Source: an uncultured Clostridia bacterium (GTDB taxonomy: Bacteria > Bacillota > Clostridia > TANB77 > CAG-465). From it: a DNA stretch of 64,000 nt. Position numbers and translations under genes: made by a program. Of this stretch, positions 54,192 to 63,893 are shown piece by piece. The notes beneath the pieces were generated by a model. The model did not search any database. It was not told the origin of the DNA and saw only the letters and a list, made by a program, of their open reading frames with translations. The stretch spans positions 1 to 64,000 of the forward strand of contig CAKPEI010000001.1 of NCBI GenBank assembly GCA_934149365.1, written 5' to 3'. Each line of letters opens with the position of its first letter. Position 1 is the first letter of the stretch.

Positions 54192-55553
54192 ATGAAAATT
54201 ATAAAAGAGATAAATAAGTACATATTTAGAGGTTATGATATTAGAGGAATATATGGAGAAGATTTAAACGAAGATGTAGCTTACACAATAGGTAAGGGCT
54301 TTGGCTCATATATTCAAACATTAGGAAAGAAAATAGCTGTTGTAGGTCATGATAATAGAAGTTCTTCACCAGTTCTTTCTAATGCTTTTATTAAAGGTGC
54401 AGTAGAAACTGGTATTACAGTGTATAACATTGGTCTTGTAACTACTCCTATGTATTATTTCTCATGGGAAAATTTAGGTGTTGTATCTGGTGCAATGATA
54501 ACTGCAAGTCATAACCCCAAAGAATATAATGGCTTTAAGATAGCTTTTGATGAAAGAGGAAATGCTTGCGGAGAAATGATACAAGACTTTAGAAGATACA
54601 TTGAAAAAGGCGAGTTTATAGAAGGCGAAGGAAAAGTAATAGAAAAAGATATAAAAGAAGAGTATCTAAAGCTTTTAAAGAGTAGTATTGATTTAGGAAA
54701 AAGAAGAGTAAAAGTAGTACTAGATGCTGGAAATGGAACTGGCTCTGTTGTTATAAAAGAGGCGTTTGAAGGTTTAAATATAGATGCAGAATATATATTC
54801 TGTGATAGTGACCCTGATTTCCCAAACCATCATCCAGATCCATGTGTTGAAGCTAACTTAGAAAAATTAAAAGCTAAAGTAAAAGAAGTGCATGCAGATA
54901 TAGGACTATCTGTAGATGGTGATGCAGATAGAGTAGGTGTAGTAGATGAAAATGGAACTTTTGTACCAGTTGATTATCTTATGATAATAATGTGGAGAGA
55001 CATCTACAAAAATGTTAGAAATAAAAAAGCTTTATATGATGTAAAATGTTCTAAATCATTAGCAGACGAATTAGATAAGTTAGGTATTGAAAAGGTTTGT
55101 TATAGAACAGGTAATTCATACATGAAAGCAATGATGAAAGAGGGGGATTTCGACTTTGGTGGCGAACTTTCAGGACATATATTCTTTAGAGATAAATGGC
55201 CTGGCTTTGATGATGGAATATATGGCTGTCTTAGATATGTAGAAATATTATCTAAAACGGATAAAAAGTTTTCAGAGCTTTTAGATGGAATAACTAGATA
55301 TTATTCAACACCTGAATTAAAGATAAAATCAACAGACGAAGAAAAATTTAATGTTGTAGAAAAAGTAAAAGAGTATGCAATTTCTAAAGGGTACAAAATG
55401 AATACTATAGATGGAGCAAGAGTAGAATTTGAAGACGGATGGGCTTTGGTCAGAGCCTCAAATACAGGACCTGATTTAACTATGAGATTTGAAGGAATTA
55501 CAGAAAAAAGAATGAACGAAATTAAAGATGAATTTATGGAATTAATAAAATAA
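54192..55553 (+). CDS. Phosphomannomutase/phosphoglucomutase
   Basis: 453 aa alpha-D-phosphohexomutase: FRGYDIRGIYGEDL, the phosphoserine loop GAMITASHNPKEYNGFK, the metal-binding DGDADRVG, and the sugar-binding GGELSGHIFF. Probably provides hexose-1-phosphate for envelope polysaccharides; Man/Glc specificity cannot be settled by eye. SD ataggtgag. Confidence 0.9.
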   Translation: MKIIKEINKYIFRGYDIRGIYGEDLNEDVAYTIGKGFGSYIQTLGKKIAVVGHDNRSSSPVLSNAFIKGAVETGITVYNIGLVTTPMYYFSWENLGVVSGAMITASHNPKEYNGFKIAFDERGNACGEMIQDFRRYIEKGEFIEGEGKVIEKDIKEEYLKLLKSSIDLGKRRVKVVLDAGNGTGSVVIKEAFEGLNIDAEYIFCDSDPDFPNHHPDPCVEANLEKLKAKVKEVHADIGLSVDGDADRVGVVDENGTFVPVDYLMIIMWRDIYKNVRNKKALYDVKCSKSLADELDKLGIEKVCYRTGNSYMKAMMKEGDFDFGGELSGHIFFRDKWPGFDDGIYGCLRYVEILSKTDKKFSELLDGITRYYSTPELKIKSTDEEKFNVVEKVKEYAISKGYKMNTIDGARVEFEDGWALVRASNTGPDLTMRFEGITEKRMNEIKDEFMELIK

Positions 55554-55560
55554 CATAAAG

Positions 55561-55595
55561 AATGCTTCCCTTTATTACAAGGGAAGCATTTTTTA
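55561..55595. terminator. Strong terminator between convergent genes
   Basis: A perfect 12-bp stem AATGCTTCCCTT/AAGGGAAGCATT followed by TTTT. Confidence 0.9.
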
Positions 55596-56117
55596 GATTT
55601 TACTTAAGTGCTGCATTTCATTTAAGAACTTGGTAAGGTTGTTTAAATCTTCCATAAGAGAGGTGCATAAAGCGTAGTAGCTTGCTTCATCAAACGTATC
55701 CAAGTTGATTTGCTTGGGTGGAAAATCTTCTTTTTTGAGAGATTCTTCAAGTACTTCCTCCACACGCGAGATAGATTTGGGGTAGTGTGAAAATTCAGCG
55801 TTCATCACATAAATCGTATCAAGCATTGCAAAAGGTTTCTCACCAAATGACTTCATGTACAAGTTCGGTGCCTTGACATATAGCGCAAGTTTTACACGAG
55901 CCATTTCCTTTTTGAATGTCGCCGGGTTTAAATCTTTGCTGTAAATGTCGACATCAGTAAGACTCTGCAAATATTCCTTGTCAGATGCTATAAAGCCGCT
56001 TATTTCTTCTTTCATAACAAGCTCCATTTCATGGTTTAATCTTTCAAGTTCAATCCGCTTTTCTTCTTCTCTCAATAACTCCTTAGCTCTTTTTCTGTTC
56101 TTAAGTAGATAAAACAT
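55593..56117 (-). CDS. Orphan protein, 174 aa, helical
   Basis: No family recognised. The N-terminus is highly charged (KNRKRAKELLREEEKRIELERLN), likely a coiled coil; the rest is helical with no signal peptide. SD ggagg on the minus strand. Base composition is richer in G and C than neighbours. The promoter TTGATT-17-TATAAT (minus strand, about 56197-56169) nearly matches that of the 32195 gene, including ATGTGGTATAATTAATGTATG-like sequence around the -10. Confidence 0.65.
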   Translation of the reverse strand: MFYLLKNRKRAKELLREEEKRIELERLNHEMELVMKEEISGFIASDKEYLQSLTDVDIYSKDLNPATFKKEMARVKLALYVKAPNLYMKSFGEKPFAMLDTIYVMNAEFSHYPKSISRVEEVLEESLKKEDFPPKQINLDTFDEASYYALCTSLMEDLNNLTKFLNEMQHLSKI

Positions 56118-56352
56118 ACATGTTCCTCCAATATAATTATATATTTGATTTATAATAAATCATACATTAATTATACCACATTATGTAAACAAAATCAAAC
56201 AAACTTGCATCTAGAGTATAGTATATTGATTGAATATAACTCTTATGATATTATATAGGCATGAGATTAGAGCAAAATATAATTAAAAAACTCTTTTATT
56301 TTACAAAAATATGTAATATAATAAGAGTAGTAATTTATTGGAGGAATATTAT

Positions 56353-57393
56353 ATGGAAAAATACGAAGATATAAAGAAACACGTAAACATTCTTTTAGTT
56401 GATGATGATGTTGATTATATTGAAGTTACAGCATTTTTCTTAAAAAGTAAAGGATATAACGTAGATATTGCAACAAGTGGAGAAGAGGGTATAGAAAAAG
56501 TAAAAAAAGGAAATGTACATATTGTATTACTTGATTACTATATGCCTGGTCTTACTGGAGAAGATGTTATAAATAAAGTAAGAGAATTTAATAAAGAGAT
56601 AATTATAATAATGCAAACAGGTTTCTCAGGACAACAACCACCTGCAGAAACATTACAAAGATTAAATATACAAAACTATCATGATAAGTCAGATGGAGCA
56701 GATAAGCTACTTTTACAAGTAATGTCAGCAGTTAGAATATTCAATCAACAAAACGAAATATTATTAAGTAGATACAAAGTTAATGCAATTGGTAAACTTA
56801 TAAAAGGAATAGCAGAGGATATGAAATCGCCGCTTATGTCTATAAGTGCGGGTATAGAGGCTTCTAATACTCTTATAGAAGACGCTCAAGATGGTATTGA
56901 TAGAGATACAATTAAAGATTTGAAAAAATTCTATGAAAACAACAAAGTTTACTTAGAGAAAATAGATAAAGTGTTATCTGCAATAATTCTTCAGACAGGT
57001 GATAAAAATACAGATGAGTATTTAACAGAAAAAGATATAATAGAAAGAATAGACTTAATACTTTCAAATGAAATAAAGACAAGTGGTGTGTTGTTAGAAA
57101 AAGAAATAACAATAAAACCAAATACACTTATTCATGGACATATTAGTGATGTTATATTTATTTTATGCGAACTTTTAAATAACTTAATGAAAGTATCTAG
57201 TATAGGAGATAACATAAAGTTATCATTAAAAGAAGATGAAACATTCTGGTACATCTCTGTGGAAAATGAGAATATAAGTAAATTGGATGCAAGCGAACTT
57301 TACCTTATAAACAACATAATATCTACATTGGACGGAATATACATGGAAAATGTACAAGAAAAGATAGTAATAGGAATAGAGAAAAGGTCATAA
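56353..57393 (+). CDS. Response-regulator receiver fused to a histidine-kinase-like module lacking the phospho-His
   Basis: 346 aa. REC domain (about residues 8-125) with acidic LLVDDDVD, phospho-acceptor Asp in VLLDYYMPG, and a Lys in HDKSDG. The second half resembles HisKA plus HATPase: GKLIKGIAEDMKSPLMSISAGIEA aligns with an H-box in which His is replaced by Asp or Met, and ELLNNLMKVSS resembles an N-box. The usual glycine-rich ATP lid is not evident. ATG at 56353 fits ttggagg. Either a degenerate kinase acting as an output or scaffold, or a phosphotransfer domain of another type. Confidence 0.75.
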   Translation: MEKYEDIKKHVNILLVDDDVDYIEVTAFFLKSKGYNVDIATSGEEGIEKVKKGNVHIVLLDYYMPGLTGEDVINKVREFNKEIIIIMQTGFSGQQPPAETLQRLNIQNYHDKSDGADKLLLQVMSAVRIFNQQNEILLSRYKVNAIGKLIKGIAEDMKSPLMSISAGIEASNTLIEDAQDGIDRDTIKDLKKFYENNKVYLEKIDKVLSAIILQTGDKNTDEYLTEKDIIERIDLILSNEIKTSGVLLEKEITIKPNTLIHGHISDVIFILCELLNNLMKVSSIGDNIKLSLKEDETFWYISVENENISKLDASELYLINNIISTLDGIYMENVQEKIVIGIEKRS

Positions 57394-57415
57394 TAATATT
57401 ATATATTAAGAATAG

Positions 57416-57443
57416 AGCATATCGTTTAGATATGCTTTTTTTG
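57416..57443 (+). terminator. Terminator after the REC-pseudokinase gene
   Basis: Stem AGCATATC/GATATGCT with loop GTTTA and a TTTTTTT tail. Confidence 0.85.
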
Positions 57444-57626
57444 AGGCTTTTAATGGAGAAATTTGGTAATAAAACACCATAATTCTAAGCAGATAGACAT
57501 ATTGTAACATTATTGTAATTTTTGTGACAAAAAGTTGCAAAAAATGTTGACAAACATACCTTAAGATAGTATACTTCCTTTAAGTGTAAGTAGTAGAGAT
57601 AATTGCTAAGAAAGGAAGTGCAAGTT

Positions 57627-58715
57627 ATGCCAAAATCCACAAACAAAAAAGAAGATAAAAAGGTAGAAAAGAAAGGAAAGTTTACAAATATGATTAAAGA
57701 CAAAAAAATAATAATGATTGCTACTGCGTTATTATTGGTGATTATAGGGGTAATAGCTTTTGTTTTGATTAAGTTATCAAATAATCCTACTGTTATTAGT
57801 ATTAATGGTACTAAATACAACAAGTCAGATTATATGATATATTTAAGACTTGCTAAAACTAACTTATTTGATGAAAATACTACTGACTTACCAGAGGCAA
57901 CTTTAAATACGATAGCCGATAAAACAACTAATACAACAGTTGAAAATTACCTAAGAGGAAAGGTAGAGGAGAGTATAAAAGTTGCTGGTGCAATAGAGAC
58001 AATGGCAGAAGAAAATAATATTTCTCTAAATGATGAACAGTTAAAGAAACTAGAATCTGACAAGAAAAAATATGTGTCAAATTTAGGCGGTCAAAAGAAA
58101 TTTAATGAGTTCTTAAAGAAAAATAGAACTACAGAAAAAGCTTACGATAAAATGGCAAGAGTAGATGCTTTATATAAAGAAGTATTTAACTCTCTTTATG
58201 CAGAAGGTAAGAAATATGATTTGACTGAAGACGAGAAAAAACAAATAGAGAAAGATTATTATCAAAATTACAATAAAATAAAACAAATTGTACTATACAC
58301 AGTTGATACAAGTACAAAAGAGCCATTAAGTAATTCTGTTGTGGAACAAAAGAAATTACTTGCTGAAACACTTCGCAGTATGATAACAGATGTAAATGAA
58401 TTTGATAGCTACATCAAAAAGTATAGTGACGATGCAATAAATGCTGAGCCACCATATGATATGTACTTTACTTCAAATCAAGTATTAAAAGAAATACAAG
58501 ATACTGTAAGTACACTAAAAGATGGAGAGATAAGTAATGTCTTTAAATCAACATATGCATATCATATTGTGTTTAAAGAAAAATTAGATGATGGCTATTT
58601 AGTAACTTTGTATAATAGCAAAAGAGAGGAAAAATTCTTGAAAGCTATATCTGATAAAATTGACGATTCTGTTATTATAATGGAAAATGAATTCACAAAA
58701 GTAAAAATTAAGTAA
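57627..58715 (+). CDS. Membrane-anchored parvulin-type peptidyl-prolyl isomerase (PrsA/SurA-like)
   Basis: 362 aa with a basic cytoplasmic N-terminus, one membrane span (about residues 31-52), a SurA_N-like helical region and a parvulin-like domain (about 215-330; NKIKQIVLYTVD, YIKKYSDDA, LKDGEISNVFKSTYAYHIVFKE). No lipobox Cys, so it is a TM anchor and not a PrsA lipoprotein. Likely assists folding of exported proteins, fitting the many surface proteins here. ATG at 57627 follows aaaggaagtg. Promoter TTGACA-18-ATACTT lies upstream at about 57548-57577. Confidence 0.82.
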   Translation: MPKSTNKKEDKKVEKKGKFTNMIKDKKIIMIATALLLVIIGVIAFVLIKLSNNPTVISINGTKYNKSDYMIYLRLAKTNLFDENTTDLPEATLNTIADKTTNTTVENYLRGKVEESIKVAGAIETMAEENNISLNDEQLKKLESDKKKYVSNLGGQKKFNEFLKKNRTTEKAYDKMARVDALYKEVFNSLYAEGKKYDLTEDEKKQIEKDYYQNYNKIKQIVLYTVDTSTKEPLSNSVVEQKKLLAETLRSMITDVNEFDSYIKKYSDDAINAEPPYDMYFTSNQVLKEIQDTVSTLKDGEISNVFKSTYAYHIVFKEKLDDGYLVTLYNSKREEKFLKAISDKIDDSVIIMENEFTKVKIK

Positions 58716-58741
58716 AGTATGTTGAATAAAGGAGGAATTAT

Positions 58742-60514
58742 ATGGAAAATATCAAACATACAGACAAAAGTTCTAAAATTTTTGCTGTAGTTTTATCAGT
58801 AGCCGTAGTACTAGTAGCAGCGATTGTGCTAGGTATTATAGGAATGAACAGCTTAAATGGTAAAGTTGAAACTACTGAACAGCACGCATTAAAATCAGTA
58901 GCAAACGATGAAGAAAATGTGAAAACTTTAGGTAGCATTCAAAAAGAAATTGACGTTGTTAAAACAGAAGTAAATGAGGTTAAAGCTAAAGCTGATGAAA
59001 ATATATTATCATCAGAAGAAAACCTAACTGAAATAAACAATGTTAAAGAAAAAATAGTTAGTATCAAAAATGATATAAATAGTGTAGTAGCAAAAGAAGC
59101 AACTGTAAAAGAAAAAGCAGATGAACTTCTAGATACATTAAATAAAATGGAAGAAAAATTATATGCTACAATAGAAACACTAAAAACTGAAGCAAAAGCA
59201 TATATAGATACTACAAAAAATGAAATAAATACAAATACAGATACAAAAGTATTGGCTGCACAAACTGCTATAAATACAAATGTAGATGAAAAATACGTTT
59301 TATTAAATACTAGAATAGCAGATGCAGAAGCTGCAATAAACGCAAATACAGATGCAAAAATATCAGCAGCGCAAACAGCAATAAACGCAAATACAGATGC
59401 AAAAGTATCAGCAGCGCAAACAGCAATAAATGGAAATACTGATGCAAAAATATCAGCAGCGCAAACAGCAATAAATGCAAACACAGATGCAAAAGTATCA
59501 GCAGCCCAAACTGCAATAAATGGAAATACAGACGCAAAAATATCAGCAGCGCAAACAGCAATAAATGGAAATACAGATGCAAAAGTATCAGCAGCCCAAA
59601 CTGCAATAAATGGAAATACTGATGCAAAAATATCAGCAGCGCAAACTGCAATAAATGGAAATACTGATGCAAAAGTATCAGCAGCACAAACAGCAATAAA
59701 TGCAAATACTGATGCAAAAGTATCAGCAGCCCAAACTGCAATAAATGGAAATACTGATGCAAAAATATCAGCAGCACAAACAGCAATAAACGGAAACACT
59801 GATGCTAAATTAGCTGCAAGCTTTACAGATTTAAAAACTGATTTAAATACTGAATTTTCAAAAATATCAGATAGATTTGATGATGTGGACACTGCTTTAT
59901 TTAATTTAAAATCTGACGTAACTTCATTGCTAACAGCTAATACAACTGTAGGAACTAAATTAACTTCTATAGAAACAAAAGTTACTTCAATAGAAGGAAG
60001 TGTCTTAGGTATAAACACAACACTTGCTGGAATAAATACGAGCATAACAGGAGTTAATACAACACTTACTGGAATAAATACAAATATAACAGGAGTTAAT
60101 ACATCCCTTATTGGTATTACAAGTAGTTTAACCGGTGTAACTACTACACTTACTGGAGTAGATGGTAAGTTAGATACAGCTAATTCAAACGTATCAGCAA
60201 TAAACACAACAGTAACAGGTATAAACAGTAATGTATCAATAGCTTTAACAGAAATTTCTGAATTAAAAAATAAAGTTGCAAATATAGGAAGTGGAATGAC
60301 TGGTATAAGCTCAAAAATTGGAACAGCTGCAGATACTAGTGCTAGCACAACATTATTTGGAAAAATGGCAGGTATAGTAAATGATGTATCTGGAATAAAT
60401 GCTAAACTATCTACAATGGATGGTAAATTAGATAGCATAATGACTAATACTAACTGGCTTGGAACTTTAACAGATGCTCAAATAAACAAATTAAAAACAA
60501 TATTGAATAGTTAA
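58742..60514 (+). CDS. Membrane-anchored filamentous protein with 15-residue repeats
   Basis: 590 aa. One N-terminal membrane span (about residues 16-38), a coiled-coil stretch (KEIDVVKTEVNEVKAKADEN), at least 11 copies of AIN(A/G)NTDAK(I/V)SAAQT, then a long run of LTGINTxxTGVNT-type repeats and a short C-terminal helix. Looks like a trimeric fibrous stalk similar in style to tail fibres or chemoreceptor-like coiled coils; no enzymatic domain. It follows the foldase gene by 26 nt and could be a client or share its transcript. SD aaaggagg. Confidence 0.75.
   Translation: MENIKHTDKSSKIFAVVLSVAVVLVAAIVLGIIGMNSLNGKVETTEQHALKSVANDEENVKTLGSIQKEIDVVKTEVNEVKAKADENILSSEENLTEINNVKEKIVSIKNDINSVVAKEATVKEKADELLDTLNKMEEKLYATIETLKTEAKAYIDTTKNEINTNTDTKVLAAQTAINTNVDEKYVLLNTRIADAEAAINANTDAKISAAQTAINANTDAKVSAAQTAINGNTDAKISAAQTAINANTDAKVSAAQTAINGNTDAKISAAQTAINGNTDAKVSAAQTAINGNTDAKISAAQTAINGNTDAKVSAAQTAINANTDAKVSAAQTAINGNTDAKISAAQTAINGNTDAKLAASFTDLKTDLNTEFSKISDRFDDVDTALFNLKSDVTSLLTANTTVGTKLTSIETKVTSIEGSVLGINTTLAGINTSITGVNTTLTGINTNITGVNTSLIGITSSLTGVTTTLTGVDGKLDTANSNVSAINTTVTGINSNVSIALTEISELKNKVANIGSGMTGISSKIGTAADTSASTTLFGKMAGIVNDVSGINAKLSTMDGKLDSIMTNTNWLGTLTDAQINKLKTILNS
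59333..59812 (+). repeat. 45-bp tandem repeats, about 10.7 units
   Basis: Each unit encodes AINxNTDAKxSAAQT; copies alternate I/V and A/G and differ at synonymous sites (cag/cca, act/aca), showing expansion and partial homogenisation. Copy number should be unstable. Confidence 0.9.
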
Positions 60515-60528
60515 TTTATGTAAATAGT

Positions 60529-60564
60529 AAAGGTGCTGAGGTAATTATTACCTTGGCACCTTTT
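60529..60564 (+). terminator. Terminator after the repeat protein
   Basis: Stem AAAGGTGC-TGAGGTAA with TTACCT-TGGCACCTTT and TTTT tail. Confidence 0.85.
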
Positions 60565-60697
60565 CTATGTAACACCGTTATATTATTTACATAAAAGTTG
60601 AAAAAACAATATATATGTGATATAATAAAACAGAATTTTAAAGTTGTTAAAACTTAAATAAGGGATAATGAAAAAATAACATAAGGAGGACTGTGGT

Positions 60698-61186
60698 ATG
60701 ATTGGCTCTTTTACTGAAAAACACCGGGAGATTTCTGATTATTCAATGTATAGGAAAAAACTGTTTGAGGTGTGCAGAATTATTCACCAAGATTACAGCT
60801 TGTTAGAGCGCGAATTTTGTATTTTAGAAAGATTTATCGTTTCAACTGAAAAATGCGAAGTTGCGTACAGAGCAGAGGATAGGAGAATGATTTTTTGGCA
60901 CATGAAAGATGTTGACTGGCTTGACGATATCACGGTGCTGAAAATAGTAGTAGAGAAGCTTGAAGAATGTTTTGTTGGGGCTAAAGAAGAACTCTTTTGC
61001 GGGATTGACTTTTTTAATTTCTTAAATGAACTTTCAGAAAAAGACGGAAAAATAAGTGAAGTTGAATATATCTGGAAAGCTAAGAAAGTCATAAATTCTA
61101 TTGAAGTTCAATTCGGGAAGATTGCTTCAACCGATGATTCGATGAAGCAGATTGCTATTTTAAAGGGAATGCTAGCATTAATCTAA
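60698..61186 (+). CDS. Orphan protein, 162 aa
   Basis: No family recognised. Soluble, helical, acidic, with an aromatic MIFWHMKDVDWLDD segment and two Cys in the middle. Composition differs from its neighbours (CGG, GCG, TGC codons used). SD aaggagg. Promoter TTGAAA-17-TATAAT at about 60598-60626, with TTTACATAAAA directly upstream of the -35, the same motif seen at other orphan genes. Single-gene unit between terminators. Confidence 0.65.
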   Translation: MIGSFTEKHREISDYSMYRKKLFEVCRIIHQDYSLLEREFCILERFIVSTEKCEVAYRAEDRRMIFWHMKDVDWLDDITVLKIVVEKLEECFVGAKEELFCGIDFFNFLNELSEKDGKISEVEYIWKAKKVINSIEVQFGKIASTDDSMKQIAILKGMLALI

Positions 61187-61193
61187 AAAACAA

Positions 61194-61225
61194 AAAGATG
61201 TCTTGATTTTAAGGCATCTTTTTTC
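61194..61225 (+). terminator. Terminator after the 60698 orphan
   Basis: Stem AAAGATG-TCTT with AAGG-CATCTTT and a T-run. Confidence 0.8.
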
Positions 61226-61295
61226 TTGACTTTTTTAAACATTTGATATACTATTATTATAGTTATATGAAGGTACGTTTTTGGGGGAAGATATA

Positions 61296-63092
61296 ATGGA
61301 ATTAAAGGAGAAAATAACTAAGGTAAGTGAGCTTAAAGAAAATCAAAAAGCTTTAAAAGATAATCTTGTAGAAGCAGAGAAAAATAACAATGAGGAAGAA
61401 GTTAATAGACTAAAAAAAGAAATAGACCAAATTACGGAAAAAATAAAAGAAGTGAATGCTGAGTATCAGCAGGAAATGGGTGATAGACCTGAGGAAGAAA
61501 AAATAGGGGAAGAAGCTGCATCTTTTTTAAGTAGAGGAAAAGGCATAGATAAAGAAGTAGAAGATTATACTGCTATATTGAATAAAGATAGTGTTTCTGC
61601 AGATGATAAAGCTAAGGCAAGAGAAAAAATAGAACAATTAAAAGCAAATAAAAACAGATTAAAAGGCGAAATATATGGAGCTGCGTTAAAGAAATCTGGC
61701 TTAGATTATATCGGAGGAGAAATTTCTCCTGGTGAAGTAATCAAGAAAGCTATGCAAAAAATATCTGAGCTTGAAGAAGAAAGAAAAAAACTAGAGGCTC
61801 AAAAAGAAAAGCAAAAGGAAGTAGCTGCTCAAAAAAAGAGTGATATGGACCAACAATTTAACATAGCAACAGAAAAATATAAAGAAATGTTAGATAGTGG
61901 AAAAATATCTCTAGATTTATATGAAAAAAGAATGATAAGCATGCGTGAAGCTAAAGAAAAAGATACACAAAGACTTGAAAGTTCTTTTGAAGACTTTGAT
62001 AAAAAACTTGAAGTAAATAGTAATGAGATAGCAAGTGCTAAAGAAGAATTTAAAGATAGCCAAGCTAAGTTTAAAATATATGACGAATATGATAAAGTTT
62101 TTTATGATTTATTTGGTGAGCCACTTGATAAATTTGCAAAAGAAAGATATGAAATTATACAAAATAGTGTTAGTAAACCAGAAGAAGCTCAAACAGAAAC
62201 TGCAAAATCAAAATCAAACAGTGAAAACCGTGGAGAAAATGGTGCGAATAATGCACCTCAAAATGAAAATTCTAAAAATGGTCAGAATGTAGCTCAAGTA
62301 GTTCAAACTCAAGTAGCTCCAGAGATACCAGAGGAAGTAGAAGAAGAATCGGTTACTATCAATATAACTAGCAAAACTATGTTTGATACATTGTATAAAA
62401 AACTTTCTAGAGGAAATATATCAGATGAAGAGCTTAAAGCACTTACTAGGGTATTGGAAAATGAAGATAATTATGATAAGTATGGAATAACAACAGGTCT
62501 AGTATTTAATAAGGCAAAGAAAATACTAAAGGAGCAAGGTGCTAGAACAGCTAAAGATATAGAAGCATTTTTAGCAAAATCAGGTAAATTTTCAAGTGAT
62601 ATTGTGTTTGATACTTCAATAGAGGGAGAAGATGTATTGTCACATGATTTGCTCAACTCTTGGAAAGACATTTCTAATCAGTTAGTATTTACTGAAAAAG
62701 AGCTTAGTGTTGAAAAGTACATAAATGAAATAGAAAAATACAAAGAAGAAGGAAATACATTAACTAAAGAACAAGAAAAAATGTATAAAGAAGCAACTAG
62801 AATAAAAGGTGAACTTACGGGGTACAAAAAAGCTATAAATACAACTGAGGCTATTGCAGTAGATAGAGATTTTAAAATGCACAATTCCGTGTTCTATAAC
62901 ATGTTTAAGAATTTTGGTAAGGGTAGAAAAAATGCATTACCAGAAGTAAGCACACCTTCAAGAGATGATGAAGTGCCTGCTGAAAAAGTACTAGATTTAA
63001 GTACTATGGTACAAGATGAAGTTGATGATAGAGAAGTAGAAACTCAAGAAGTAAATAGAGATAGAAATATTGATGATGATGTAGTAAGATAA
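61296..63092 (+). CDS. Large coiled-coil cytoplasmic protein, 598 aa
   Basis: Unrecognised. Long Glu/Lys-rich coiled coils occupy about residues 1-75 and 140-270; a low-complexity linker (about 295-350) separates them from a more globular C-terminal region (VTINITSKTMFDTLYKKLSRGNISDEELKALTRVL). No signal peptide or TM. The ATG at 61296 is taken because ggggaag lies just upstream; TTG at 61281 is an alternative. Own promoter TTGACT-17-TACTAT at about 61228-61256. Structural or scaffolding role is only a guess. Confidence 0.6.
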   Translation: MELKEKITKVSELKENQKALKDNLVEAEKNNNEEEVNRLKKEIDQITEKIKEVNAEYQQEMGDRPEEEKIGEEAASFLSRGKGIDKEVEDYTAILNKDSVSADDKAKAREKIEQLKANKNRLKGEIYGAALKKSGLDYIGGEISPGEVIKKAMQKISELEEERKKLEAQKEKQKEVAAQKKSDMDQQFNIATEKYKEMLDSGKISLDLYEKRMISMREAKEKDTQRLESSFEDFDKKLEVNSNEIASAKEEFKDSQAKFKIYDEYDKVFYDLFGEPLDKFAKERYEIIQNSVSKPEEAQTETAKSKSNSENRGENGANNAPQNENSKNGQNVAQVVQTQVAPEIPEEVEEESVTINITSKTMFDTLYKKLSRGNISDEELKALTRVLENEDNYDKYGITTGLVFNKAKKILKEQGARTAKDIEAFLAKSGKFSSDIVFDTSIEGEDVLSHDLLNSWKDISNQLVFTEKELSVEKYINEIEKYKEEGNTLTKEQEKMYKEATRIKGELTGYKKAINTTEAIAVDRDFKMHNSVFYNMFKNFGKGRKNALPEVSTPSRDDEVPAEKVLDLSTMVQDEVDDREVETQEVNRDRNIDDDVVR

Positions 63093-63098
63093 ATTTTG

Positions 63099-63131
63099 TT
63101 TGTGGGAAATGTGTATAACATTTCTCACAAA
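63099..63131. terminator. Hairpin between the coiled-coil and SDR genes
   Basis: 14-bp stem TTTGTGGGAAATGT with ACATTTCTCACAAA (one mismatch), without a clear T-run. Weak terminator or RNA-stability element. Confidence 0.5.
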
Positions 63132-63151
63132 TCATATAAAGGGAGGTAATT

Positions 63152-63892
63152 ATGTCAAAAACAGTATTAGTTACAGGTGCGGCAAGAGGAATTGGTAAAG
63201 AAATAGCTACAGTATTTGCAAAAAATGGGTATAATGTGCTATTAAATTACAACACAAGTGAAAAGATGGCAGAAGTAATATATTCTAAACTTGTATCAGA
63301 AGGCTGTAATGTTAGAAAATATAAAGCGGATGTGTCAAATAGAGAAGAAGTAAATAAAATGATTGAATTTTGCCTAAGTGAATTTGGAAGTATAGATGTT
63401 TTGGTAAATAACGCGGGAATAACTAAAACTAGTTTGTTTACCGAGATAACAGAAAAAAGTTGGGATAGGCAAATTGATATTAATTTAAAAGGTGTATTTA
63501 ATGTAACACAAGAAGCTTTAAGAAGATACATGATAGATAAAAAAGATGGTACCGTTATAAACATTGCATCTATAGATGGAATAAGTGGGGCTTCATGTGA
63601 GGTAGCATATTCAGCTTCCAAGGCTGCTGTTATAGGAATGACAAAGGCTCTTGCAAAAGAACTTGCTATGTCAAATATTACGGTAAATGCTATAGCTCCA
63701 GGAGCAATTAGCACTGACATGTTAAGAGATAATTATTCAGAAGAGGACCTAGAATTTGTAAAAAATGAAATACCTATGCAAAGATTTGGACTTCCAAAGG
63801 AGATAGCAGAACTTGCATATTTCCTGGCTTCAGATAATGCAAGATATATAACTGGACAAGTAATTAGTCCAAATGGAGGAAGTGTAATATAA
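63152..63892 (+). CDS. Short-chain dehydrogenase/reductase, FabG-like
   Basis: 246 aa classical SDR: Rossmann TGAARGIGKEIA, NNAGITK, catalytic Ser (ASIDGISG), YSASK (Tyr and Lys), and PGAISTDM. Likely 3-oxoacyl-[ACP] reductase, although no fab genes are adjacent within the window. SD gggaggt. Confidence 0.88.
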   Translation: MSKTVLVTGAARGIGKEIATVFAKNGYNVLLNYNTSEKMAEVIYSKLVSEGCNVRKYKADVSNREEVNKMIEFCLSEFGSIDVLVNNAGITKTSLFTEITEKSWDRQIDINLKGVFNVTQEALRRYMIDKKDGTVINIASIDGISGASCEVAYSASKAAVIGMTKALAKELAMSNITVNAIAPGAISTDMLRDNYSEEDLEFVKNEIPMQRFGLPKEIAELAYFLASDNARYITGQVISPNGGSVI

Positions 63893-63893
63893 C

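Noticed and set aside
59333..59812. CRISPR array
   Set aside because: The 45-bp units are contiguous, without spacers, and translate into an in-frame repeat protein.
58939..60438. A 499-codon open frame on the minus strand across the repeat protein
   Set aside because: It is a by-product of the repeat codon composition; it has no SD, no family motifs, and runs opposite to a gene with clear SD, anchor and domain logic.
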